DNA from: an uncultured Chlorobiaceae bacterium
GTDB taxonomy: Bacteria; Bacteroidota; Chlorobiia; Chlorobiales; Chlorobiaceae
DNA length: 8,342 nt
Direction of reading: 5' to 3'
Assembly: GCA_903929845.1 (NCBI GenBank)
Contig: CAIYWF010000335.1
Location: forward strand, 1 to 8,342
Numbering within the stretch: position 1 is the stretch's first letter; every line of letters starts with the position of its first letter. Below, piece by piece: positions 1 to 5,294 of the stretch. The notes beneath the pieces are model-generated. The model saw nothing but the letters and a program-made list of their open reading frames with translations, was not told the origin of the DNA and made no database searches. The position numbers and the translations under genes are program-made.

Positions 1-401
1 AGGTTGCCGTGTCGAGAAGGATGTCGATTATGCAAGTTGATTCGGTCGCTGGCGGAAGAGTCTGGACCGGAAGCCGTGCGGTGAAGGCGGGCCTGGTTGA
101 TCGTACCGGCGGACTGTTTGACGCTCTTCATGCCGCACAGCTACTCGCCAAAATGAATATGACCAAAAAGCCAAAAATTTTGCTGTATCCGTTGCAGAAA
201 AGCTGGTATAAATCTCTTTTGCAAGGAAATAATGCGACGAGTTTCTCCGAGAGGGTGGTGGTTGCCCTGAAAAAACAGTTGCTGCTTGAGATTGTTCCCC
301 GGAGGCAATTTTCCTCAATGGCGACGTTCTATGAGATGCTGATGAACTCGGGTCAGCTTCATATCCTTGCGGTGATGCCTGCCGAGGTCATTATCAACTG
401 A
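1..401 (+). CDS. sppA: Signal peptide peptidase SppA (peptidase S49), 3' end only
   Basis: This is the C-terminal part of a serine protease that cleaves leftover signal peptides in or at the inner membrane. The reading frame is open from base 3, so the gene begins upstream of the window. The visible residues carry the S49 family signature: a VDS..GGRVWTG block, then A..AGLVD..GG, followed by a helix rich in alanine. In known family members this block lies after the catalytic serine and lysine, which are therefore outside the window and cannot be checked. About 80 residues of poorly conserved tail follow and end with TGA at 399-401. The gene converges on the minus-strand porin, with an inverted repeat between them. 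The family is clear; the exact subtype (long SppA or short SohB/SppA form) cannot be judged from this fragment. Confidence 0.85.
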   Translation, partial: VAVSRRMSIMQVDSVAGGRVWTGSRAVKAGLVDRTGGLFDALHAAQLLAKMNMTKKPKILLYPLQKSWYKSLLQGNNATSFSERVVVALKKQLLLEIVPRRQFSSMATFYEMLMNSGQLHILAVMPAEVIIN

Positions 402-403
402 CG

Positions 404-440
404 TTTTATCTCTTCCCCGATGACCGGGGAAAAGATAAAA
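404..440. terminator. Long inverted repeat, probable bidirectional terminator between sppA and the porin
   Basis: Arms 404-419 and 425-440 pair over 16 positions with a single mismatch (c412/a432), around the 5-base loop 420-424. The core is a CCCCG/CGGGG stem and the outer part is A/T rich. It starts two bases after the sppA stop and lies 42 bases beyond the porin stop, in a convergent gap. There is no long T run after the stem on either strand, only TTT on the plus strand, so it is not a canonical intrinsic terminator. It could instead stabilise the 3' ends of both messages. Confidence 0.6.
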
Positions 441-481
441 TTTACGGGCAAGATCTCTTCAGACGCAGATGAGAATGGTGA

Positions 482-1825
482 CTAAAATTTATAGGTTATA
501 GAACTCTGCGCACGCAGGGCATTTCCCCTGTCACCGTTGAAATAGTCGGTTTTCCACTGTGCAAGCTGCAGGCCGAGGATCAGGTTCGGGGTTATTTTAT
601 TGACGAGAGTGCCGAAAATGGTCTGGTTTTTTGTCCGTGAATAATTTTTCCCGGTTGAATCAAATTGAGGCAGATCATTGTTGTTCGGATCGTCAATCCC
701 GGCACCAAAGCTGAACGAGGTCTCGGGGTTGAAGGCAAACCTGAGAGAAGCCCATCCGCCATTGGAGCGGATCTCTTTAATTATAGATGGCGACGGGTTG
801 ACTCCCTGTCCGATGCCACCATAGTAGTCATCAAGGTTGGTACCGGTAAAGTATTCTCCTGCAAGGGTCATTTTTGGGCAGATGGGCATGGTAAGCTCAA
901 GATTGCACGACCAGGAGTCAAGGGTTTTATGATTTCCTTGATTATCGTTATCCCACTCTTCTTGGCCATAATGGCCTGAGATTCCAATTGTTGCAGGCTG
1001 GGTTTTCACCAACAATGGAGCTGACCAGGCAATTCTTCCCTGGAGAGTCGGCATGGAGGCATCCTTGCCTGGATCAGTCGCTATAATCCCGCCAGTGTTG
1101 TTTTTCTCTCCGATAGTCCTTGATGCGGCGGCAGCTACTTCGATGTGTCCTTTTTCACCAGCCGGAATTCCCTTGGTGAAGCGTACCTGTGGATGGCGGG
1201 ATCCGATATTGCCAGCATCCCACATAAGGGCAGGATCATCAACAAAGGGGATGAGCGAAGAGATGACATCCCAGGTTTGTCCGGCAATAATGCTGAAATC
1301 GGAAGCTGGCCAGTAAGCCTTGAGGTAGCCATGACGCAGACGGGGTGTCTGATTGTTTTCAGCCGAAATGGTGGTGAGGAAGTCGAATTCAATGTTGCCT
1401 GTAAGTTTCATGGTCTCGGTATCCGGGCCGCTGAGATTCAGTCCAAGCCTTGTGGCGCCTGCCGTCAGGTTCCACTCGGCGTCGTTATTTCCGGCTGTTT
1501 TTGGCTGAGCCCAGAGGGCGATATTACCCGGAGAGATCTGTCCGGTATCATACGATGCGTCGAATCGGGTAAAACCGTAAAACTGAATTTTTGTTCCTGA
1601 GCCGGTTGAGACCAGAGGTGCTGAAGGCGATTCGGCTTTTTTTGTCGCTTCCGCTTGTCCCGGATTGACGATGCTTTTGGTGTGAACCTGGGTTTTTAAC
1701 TCAGCAAGTTCCTGCTCAAGACGGTTTATGCGTGTGTCAACCGTTTCTTCGGCAAAGCTGGGTACTGCGGTGCAGAGTGAGCCAGCAAGCAGCAAGGCGT
1801 AAGTGAATTTTCCTCTTTCGTTCAT
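482..1825 (-). CDS. DcaP-like outer-membrane porin
   Basis: A predicted 447-residue beta-barrel porin for diffusion of small solutes through the outer membrane. Residues 1-25 form a signal peptide (positive start, hydrophobic LLLAGSLCTA core, PSFA/EE cleavage site). Residues 27-47 form a short heptad-like coiled coil (INRLEQELAELKTQV), followed by a Ser/Pro/Ala linker. The barrel starts near residue 79 (IQFYGFTRFDASYD). It includes TRLGLNLSGPD, an EFDF strand, RLRHGYLKAYW and an AGQTWD motif near 181-186, and ends in the aromatic YKF typical of barrel insertion signals. Coiled coil followed by a YGF..D strand and GQTW resembles the DcaP/trimeric porin family; this is recognition by motif, not alignment. 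The frame is open upstream to 1987, but the Met at 1825 is chosen because it begins the signal peptide and has an AAGGAGA ribosome site six bases upstream. Substrate unknown. Confidence 0.8.
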   Translation of the reverse strand: MNERGKFTYALLLAGSLCTAVPSFAEETVDTRINRLEQELAELKTQVHTKSIVNPGQAEATKKAESPSAPLVSTGSGTKIQFYGFTRFDASYDTGQISPGNIALWAQPKTAGNNDAEWNLTAGATRLGLNLSGPDTETMKLTGNIEFDFLTTISAENNQTPRLRHGYLKAYWPASDFSIIAGQTWDVISSLIPFVDDPALMWDAGNIGSRHPQVRFTKGIPAGEKGHIEVAAAASRTIGEKNNTGGIIATDPGKDASMPTLQGRIAWSAPLLVKTQPATIGISGHYGQEEWDNDNQGNHKTLDSWSCNLELTMPICPKMTLAGEYFTGTNLDDYYGGIGQGVNPSPSIIKEIRSNGGWASLRFAFNPETSFSFGAGIDDPNNNDLPQFDSTGKNYSRTKNQTIFGTLVNKITPNLILGLQLAQWKTDYFNGDRGNALRAQSSITYKF

Positions 1826-1831
1826 AACGAG

Positions 1832-1838
1832 TCTCCTT
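1832..1838 (-). promoter_or_regulatory. Ribosome binding site of the porin
   Basis: On the minus strand this reads AAGGAGA and sits six bases before the ATG at 1825. It settles the start, since the open frame extends another 54 codons upstream into non-coding sequence and the comM 3' end. Confidence 0.75.
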
Positions 1839-1961
1839 GAAGTGTTTTGGTTAAAGGAGGTAGCGGAATCTGAAATAAGGGGAAATATAGACAGACAGGA
1901 CGAATCTTCCTCGTTTATTGACGATGAGGGGGGCTTGGGCGGCTTTATGAACCGTTTCGTT

Positions 1962-3518
1962 TCAGAAGCTCCAGAAATCACGGTCAAGATTGCGGTACTG
2001 AATGCCCTGGATGAGATGCTTCATTGCAATCTGTTCGGAACCATCCATGTCGGCAATGGTGCGGCTAACCTTGAGAATCCGGTCGTGCGCCCGAGCTGAA
2101 AGGTTCATGCGGTTCATGGCATCCATGAGCTTTTGCGAACTCTCACGATCAAGACGGCAGAAGCTCTTGATTTGCCGGGAGTTCATCTGGGCATTGGTAT
2201 AAATTTTTGGTGATGTGATGGCGGCAAACCGATCCTGCTGGATGTTTCGGGCGGCTATAACCCTAAGGCGGATTGCCGCTGAGTTTTCGGCAGTTGATGA
2301 GGCAAACAGGTCGGAGTTGTCAACTTTGGGAACATCAATATGAATATCGATACGGTCAAGCAGCGGGCCTGAAATCTTTGAAAGATAACGCTGAATCTGC
2401 CGGGGCGGGGCGGTCAGGTTGCCGTCACGGTCTTTCAGAGCCCCGGCTGGACTTGGATTCATGGCGGCAATCAGCATGAAGCCAGCCGGATACTTTGTGG
2501 TAATCGAAATTCTTGAGACGGTCACCTCCCGCTCTTCAAGCGGCTGGCGGAGCACTTCGAGTGCATTTCGGCTGAATTCGGGTAGTTCATCGAGAAAGAG
2601 AATACCGTTATGGGCAAGGCTGACCTCTCCTGGTTTGGCTGTTGCGCCTCCGCCGATTAGCGCCACATTGCTTGTAGTATGGTGAGGGCTGCGGAACGGT
2701 CGCGACACCATGAGGGGCCGATCTTTTTCAAGCAGGCTTGCAACTGAGTAGATTTTTGTGGTTTCAAGGGACTCTTCAAAGCCGAGAGGGGGGAGAATGC
2801 CTGGCAACCCTTTTGCAAGCATCGTTTTTCCGCTTCCAGGGGGACCGATCATAATGACGTTATGCCCTCCCGCCGCCGCAATTTCAAGCGCTTTTTTTGC
2901 CGCTCCCTGTCCTTTGATATCGGCAAAATCAACAAGGTACTCCAGCTCTCCCTCGAACAACTCTGCAACATTAACCCGAACAGGGGCTTGCATACTGTTT
3001 CCTCCCATCAGTGCGACCGTCTCATTGAGGCTTTCAACGCCGAAAACCTCAATGCAGGAACTTGACGCTGAAACAGCGACAGCCGCCTCAGCCGCATTTG
3101 CCAACGGCACAATCAGCCGTTTTATCCGCTCTTTTCCTGCCATAATCGCTACAGGGAGCGCTCCGCTTATTCTTCTCAGTGAGCCGTCAAGAGCAAGTTC
3201 ACCCATAATCAGGGTCTCTTCAAACCGGTTACTGATAAGGTCAAGCGATCCAAGCAGTCCGATGGCAATAGGGAGATCAAAAGCCGTTCCCTCCTTTTTT
3301 ATGTCAGCAGGCGCAAGGTTGACCGTGATTTTTTTTGGTGGGATCGTAAACCCTGAATTTCTGATTGCCGTCAGTATCCTCTCCCGACTCTCCCTGATAG
3401 CATTGTCCGGCAAACCCACTACAGTAAAGGATGGTATTCCTGCAGTAACATTGATTTCGACAGTAACCTTCATGGCATCAATGCCGATTAGTGCTGCAGC
3501 GTTGAGTGTTGAGAGCAT
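1962..3518 (-). CDS. comM: ComM/YifB family AAA+ ATPase (Mg-chelatase-like)
   Basis: A 518-residue cytoplasmic AAA+ protein. In characterised members ComM is a hexameric branch-migration helicase that extends recombination of imported DNA in natural transformation; it is not a chlorophyll enzyme despite its likeness to magnesium chelatase. The N-terminal ChlI-like domain spans roughly residues 15-140 (including VVGLPDNAIRESRERI and LAPADIKKEGTAFDLPIA). The AAA+ core has Walker A GPPGSGKT at 225-232, a PFRSPHHT loop near 274-281, Walker B ILFLDE at 306-311 and the GPLLDRIDI segment at 384-392. A C-terminal helical domain follows (405-510). Length is usual for the family. In the stretch after AAMNP (351-371) many relatives have several cysteines in a small metal-binding loop; here there are none (NPSPAGALKDRDGN). 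The start at 3518 gives the conserved MLS.L..AAL.GI.A N-terminus; no clear Shine-Dalgarno precedes it. Confidence 0.93.
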   Translation of the reverse strand: MLSTLNAAALIGIDAMKVTVEINVTAGIPSFTVVGLPDNAIRESRERILTAIRNSGFTIPPKKITVNLAPADIKKEGTAFDLPIAIGLLGSLDLISNRFEETLIMGELALDGSLRRISGALPVAIMAGKERIKRLIVPLANAAEAAVAVSASSSCIEVFGVESLNETVALMGGNSMQAPVRVNVAELFEGELEYLVDFADIKGQGAAKKALEIAAAGGHNVIMIGPPGSGKTMLAKGLPGILPPLGFEESLETTKIYSVASLLEKDRPLMVSRPFRSPHHTTSNVALIGGGATAKPGEVSLAHNGILFLDELPEFSRNALEVLRQPLEEREVTVSRISITTKYPAGFMLIAAMNPSPAGALKDRDGNLTAPPRQIQRYLSKISGPLLDRIDIHIDVPKVDNSDLFASSTAENSAAIRLRVIAARNIQQDRFAAITSPKIYTNAQMNSRQIKSFCRLDRESSQKLMDAMNRMNLSARAHDRILKVSRTIADMDGSEQIAMKHLIQGIQYRNLDRDFWSF

Positions 3519-3544
3519 AACTGATAAACCGGATGATTTCGGTA

Positions 3545-3571
3545 TTTATACGCAAGATAAATAAATATCAA
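3545..3571 (-). promoter_or_regulatory. Candidate comM promoter
   Basis: Read on the minus strand, TTGATA (3566-3571) is followed by TATAAA (3545-3550), each one base from the sigma-70 consensus. The spacer of 15 bases is shorter than the usual 16-18. It would start transcription about 20 bases upstream of the comM ATG. The local sequence is very A/T rich, so chance matches are likely. Confidence 0.4.
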
Positions 3572-3653
3572 GAATACGTAAATATTTCTTTACTCGCATC
3601 TCTTGTAATAAACCTCTCTCTTATCCATTGTATTTTCTATCCCCATAGTGCGC

Positions 3654-3796
3654 AAACCTCCCGAAATGGTGTTGACGGTGTTGCTCCAGTACTGTTTTTC
3701 GCTTCGCTTCAGTTGGATGTGCGGTCAGTACTGCTTCTATGGAAACCTCCGGAAGCAGGTTGCAAATCTACCTCCTGAAAACAGAGGAGAAGAAAC
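3654..3796 (+). other. Repeat-rich, possibly structured 5' leader of the micro-ORF
   Basis: The segment contains a near-perfect 12-base direct repeat, AAACCTCC(C/G)GAA at 3654-3665 and 3743-3754 (11 of 12 identical). It also has two copies of the 8-base palindrome CAGTACTG (3687-3694 and 3726-3733), which can pair with each other. CCATAG (3643-3648) can pair with CTATGG (3737-3742), closing a larger fold. A third CCTCC box at 3771-3775 lies next to the ribosome site, and CTCCT (3772-3776) can pair perfectly with AGGAG (3785-3789). This looks like an RNA leader able to hide the ribosome site. I cannot assign it to a known class, and the structure is by eye only. Confidence 0.35.
3785..3789 (+). 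promoter_or_regulatory. Strong ribosome binding site of the micro-ORF
   Basis: AGGAG, within GAGGAGA, ends seven bases before the ATG at 3797, which is ideal spacing. It is one of the best Shine-Dalgarno matches in the window and the main reason to take the 20-codon frame seriously. Confidence 0.55.
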
Positions 3797-3859
3797 ATGA
3801 AATCGCGTTCCGCTTTTTCGAAATCGATAATAGTGCTGGCGGTGGTGATCATGAGATAA
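3797..3859 (+). CDS. Micro-ORF, 20 codons, hydrophobic; leader peptide, small protein or gene remnant
   Basis: ATG at 3797 opens a 20-residue frame, MKSRSAFSKSIIVLAVVIMR, ended by TAA at 3857-3859. It has a basic start and then a run of hydrophobic residues (IIVLAVVIM), like the first half of a signal peptide or a tiny single-pass membrane peptide. I do not recognise it. Three readings are possible: a real small membrane protein; a leader peptide in a regulated RNA; or the surviving 5' end, with ribosome site, of an exported-protein gene whose body has been lost. For the third, the same frame runs open past the TAA to the TGA at 3956-3958, but that translation looks unlike a protein. No frameshift restores a recognisable sequence. 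pscC begins 220 bases further on. Confidence 0.35.
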   Translation: MKSRSAFSKSIIVLAVVIMR

Positions 3860-3941
3860 AACGATTCAGGTGAAAGTGATTGCATTTTTTTGCAGTATTT
3901 GAAAAAATCCCATGAGTTACAAAAGATGTTTTTTCTTGATT

Positions 3942-3970
3942 GTCAGCGGTTAAGCTGATTCTATTTTTTT
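3942..3970 (+). terminator. Weak hairpin followed by a T run upstream of pscC
   Basis: TCAGC (3943-3947) pairs with GCTGA (3954-3958) around a six-base loop, with one further G-T pair outside. An almost continuous T run follows (3959-3971, TTCTATTTTTTTT). The stem is short, so efficiency would be modest. It could end a transcript starting near the micro-ORF and insulate pscC. Confidence 0.35.
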
Positions 3971-3999
3971 TAAACAAAAAGCTTTTTTACGCTTTCTGT

Positions 4000-4038
4000 T
4001 TGTCGCCTTTACAATTTATGCTTATGTTACTCCATAAT
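4000..4038 (+). promoter_or_regulatory. Candidate promoter region of pscC
   Basis: Two overlapping sigma-70-like pairs are visible: TTGTCG (4000-4005) with TATGTT (4023-4028), spacer 17; and TTTACA (4008-4013) with CATAAT (4033-4038), spacer 19. Either would leave a short untranslated leader before the ATG at 4080. Neither is a strong match. Confidence 0.3.
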
Positions 4039-4079
4039 CTTTTGGGTTAAGCCACTAACACCTAAATTCATTACCTGAC

Positions 4080-4721
4080 ATGGACAACAAATCAAATGGT
4101 AAGCTGCTCGCGTTAGCAGCAGGCGGGGCTGTCTTAATGGGGTCATTGTTTTTCGGGTTGTCATTGTTAACCGGTTATAAACTTCCGGCCGACAACATCT
4201 CCATATTTTCAAGCCCGTTAGGTTCTTTTGCGGGGTGGATTTCACTGATTCTTTTTGCTTCGCTTACTATTATGGGACTTGGTAAAATGTCTGCCAGAAT
4301 CAGTTCCAAGTGGTTTTTAAGTTTTCCTCTCAGTATTATTGCTATTATTGCCGTCATGTTTGCCTCTCTATGGTTCAGGCCTTCAGGCATATTGATGTCA
4401 ACCACTGGTCGAACCACTTTGATGGATGGAAAATACATTCGTTCTGTCGATGAATTGAAAGCCTATCTCGAAAAGCCAGTTTTATCTGCAAATGTTCCAC
4501 TTGCCCCCGCTGGTTTTGACTTTAATGCAGCCAAGGCACTTTGGACTGCCAAGTGCAATATCTGTCATACTCAGGGCTCGACGATGGATGCGTTTAGAAC
4601 CAAGTACAAGAAGACAGGGAAAATCGATGTGATTGTCAATCGTATGCAGGCAACTCCGGGCTCTGGTATTACGGTCGCAGAAGCGAAGGATATCATGATC
4701 TATATGAACGAGAAGCTCTGA
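4080..4721 (+). CDS. pscC: Reaction-centre cytochrome c (PscC, cytochrome c-551/c-z)
   Basis: A 213-residue membrane-bound monohaem cytochrome that passes electrons to the special pair of the homodimeric type I reaction centre of green sulfur bacteria. Three hydrophobic helices lie at about residues 9-31, 47-67 and 78-98. A short linker (GRTTLMDGKYIRSVDELKAYL) leads to the C-terminal periplasmic haem domain. The haem site is CNICH at 159-163 (thioethers at Cys159 and Cys162, axial His163). Met189, in RMQATPGSGI, is a likely sixth ligand, but this is inferred. The N-terminus MDNKSNGKLLAL and the block KYIRSV agree with my memory of PscC from Chlorobaculum tepidum, supporting this start even though no Shine-Dalgarno precedes it. 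It stands alone, with a large upstream region and a strong terminator downstream. It is the best taxonomic marker in the window. Confidence 0.93.
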   Translation: MDNKSNGKLLALAAGGAVLMGSLFFGLSLLTGYKLPADNISIFSSPLGSFAGWISLILFASLTIMGLGKMSARISSKWFLSFPLSIIAIIAVMFASLWFRPSGILMSTTGRTTLMDGKYIRSVDELKAYLEKPVLSANVPLAPAGFDFNAAKALWTAKCNICHTQGSTMDAFRTKYKKTGKIDVIVNRMQATPGSGITVAEAKDIMIYMNEKL

Positions 4722-4749
4722 TATCATTCCTTTTTTTCTATTTAACGTT

Positions 4750-4790
4750 AACAAAAAAGCCTCAGAGAAGCACTCCGAGGCTTTTTTGTT
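4750..4790. terminator. Strong bidirectional intrinsic terminator between pscC and queF
   Basis: Arms 4750-4763 and 4777-4790 are perfectly complementary over 14 pairs around a 13-base loop. The G/C part is GCCTC/GAGGC. It is flanked by A6 on the left and T6 on the right, so transcripts from either side meet a hairpin plus U run. It lies 28 bases after the pscC stop and 8 bases beyond the queF stop. Confidence 0.93.
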
Positions 4791-4798
4791 GCTTGTGT

Positions 4799-5149
4799 TC
4801 AACAGGTGGCGCTGTAGCTGACCGTGACGGTTTCGGTTATCCCCCCCCTTGCTTTCCATTCGGTTATGACCGTGAGTGATCTTGGCTGAAGGAGACCGAC
4901 AAGGTCATCAAGAATCCTGTTGGTTATATTTTCGTAAAATATGCCTGCGTTGCGGAACTCAAGAAAATAGTATTTCAGCGATTTGAGCTCTATGCAGGAT
5001 TTATCAGGTACATATCGAATGATAATGGTACCAAAATCCGGCAGACCGGTTATCGGGCAGACTGACGTAAACTCGGGATTGACGATTTCAATCGTGTAGT
5101 TTCTGTCAGGGTAGGTATTGTCGAAAAGTTCCAGAATCTCTTTTTTCAT
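4799..5149 (-). CDS. queF: NADPH-dependent 7-cyano-7-deazaguanine (preQ0) reductase QueF, short type
   Basis: A 116-residue cytoplasmic enzyme that reduces the nitrile of preQ0 to the aminomethyl group of preQ1, on the path to queuosine in tRNA. It is a single T-fold (unimodular) QueF. Visible signatures: NPEFTSVCPITGLPDFG (24-40), with the nucleophile Cys31 and the proton donor Asp38; the QueF motif ELKSLKYY (54-61); and FRNAGIFYEN (65-74), with the substrate-binding Glu73. At the place where Bacillus subtilis QueF has a histidine just before that glutamate (FHE), this protein has Tyr72. The frame stays open to 5284, but only the Met at 5149 gives a family-like N-terminus (MKKEILELFDNTYPDRNYTIE). 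No clear Shine-Dalgarno precedes it. The neighbours are unrelated to queuosine. Confidence 0.93.
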   Translation of the reverse strand: MKKEILELFDNTYPDRNYTIEIVNPEFTSVCPITGLPDFGTIIIRYVPDKSCIELKSLKYYFLEFRNAGIFYENITNRILDDLVGLLQPRSLTVITEWKARGGITETVTVSYSATC

Positions 5150-5250
5150 CGTGTGTCGGGGTTGAGTGGTTGTTGTATCGGTTTTTACTTGGTATATGTG
5201 CTCTTTTCGATGCAAAATAGAAATCCATTGCGATTTTTCGGTAAATTCGA

Positions 5251-5279
5251 TTGACTTTTGTGATGTCATTTCTTTAAGT
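5251..5279 (+). promoter_or_regulatory. Candidate promoter of the methyltransferase-unknown-xer operon
   Basis: TTGACT (5251-5256) is one base from the -35 consensus. Seventeen bases later lies TTAAGT (5274-5279), a poor -10. It is in the 145-base divergent gap between queF and the methyltransferase, 15 bases before the start codon. If real, the leader would be very short, in keeping with the missing Shine-Dalgarno. Confidence 0.25.
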
Positions 5280-5294
5280 AACAAGTTGGTTATT

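Larger units (their letters stand above)
3519..4079. other. Gene-poor 561-base stretch between comM and pscC
   Basis: No sizeable protein gene is convincing here on either strand. From left to right it holds the putative comM promoter, an A/T-rich segment (3551-3650), a repeat-containing segment with three CCTCC boxes (3654-3775), a strong ribosome site with a 20-codon micro-ORF (3784-3859), an A/T-rich segment with a weak hairpin and T8 run (3942-3970), a 12-base A/T palindrome (3976-3987), and promoter-like hexamers before pscC (4000-4038). No tRNA, rRNA or riboswitch class that I can name is visible. Confidence 0.7.

Noticed and set aside
1826..1987. N-terminal extension of the porin frame
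   Set aside because: The 54 extra residues would bury the signal peptide and overlap the comM 3' end; a strong ribosome site supports the Met at 1825.
1962..3518. Magnesium chelatase subunit for bacteriochlorophyll synthesis
   Set aside because: The N-terminal ChlI-like domain, length and C-terminal domain fit ComM/YifB, not BchI, despite shared AAA+ ancestry and the photosynthetic host.
2758..3564. A 268-codon open frame on the plus strand
   Set aside because: It lies almost wholly antisense to comM, whose domains and motifs are unambiguous. Its translation is low-complexity (Ser/Ala/Pro/Ile rich) with no family features, as expected of a shadow frame.
3641..3700. c-di-GMP-I (GEMM) riboswitch suggested by GCAAACC...GAAA...GACG
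   Set aside because: The short matches occur in the right order, but the GGACGCAAAGCC core, the stem closing the GAAA loop and the second helix are not present.
3741..3775. Cobalamin riboswitch suggested by CCGGAAGCAGG near a B12-box-like pattern
   Set aside because: The B12 box needs several changes and the upstream conserved core is missing; resemblance is superficial.
3976..3987. 12-base palindrome AAAAAGCTTTTT as an operator
   Set aside because: It is simple A/T sequence in an A/T-rich gap and can arise by chance; no second copy or overlap with a clear promoter supports a binding site.
5150..5284. Longer QueF start on the minus strand
   Set aside because: Known short QueF proteins begin close to the Met at 5149; the added residues are low-conservation and lack a ribosome site.
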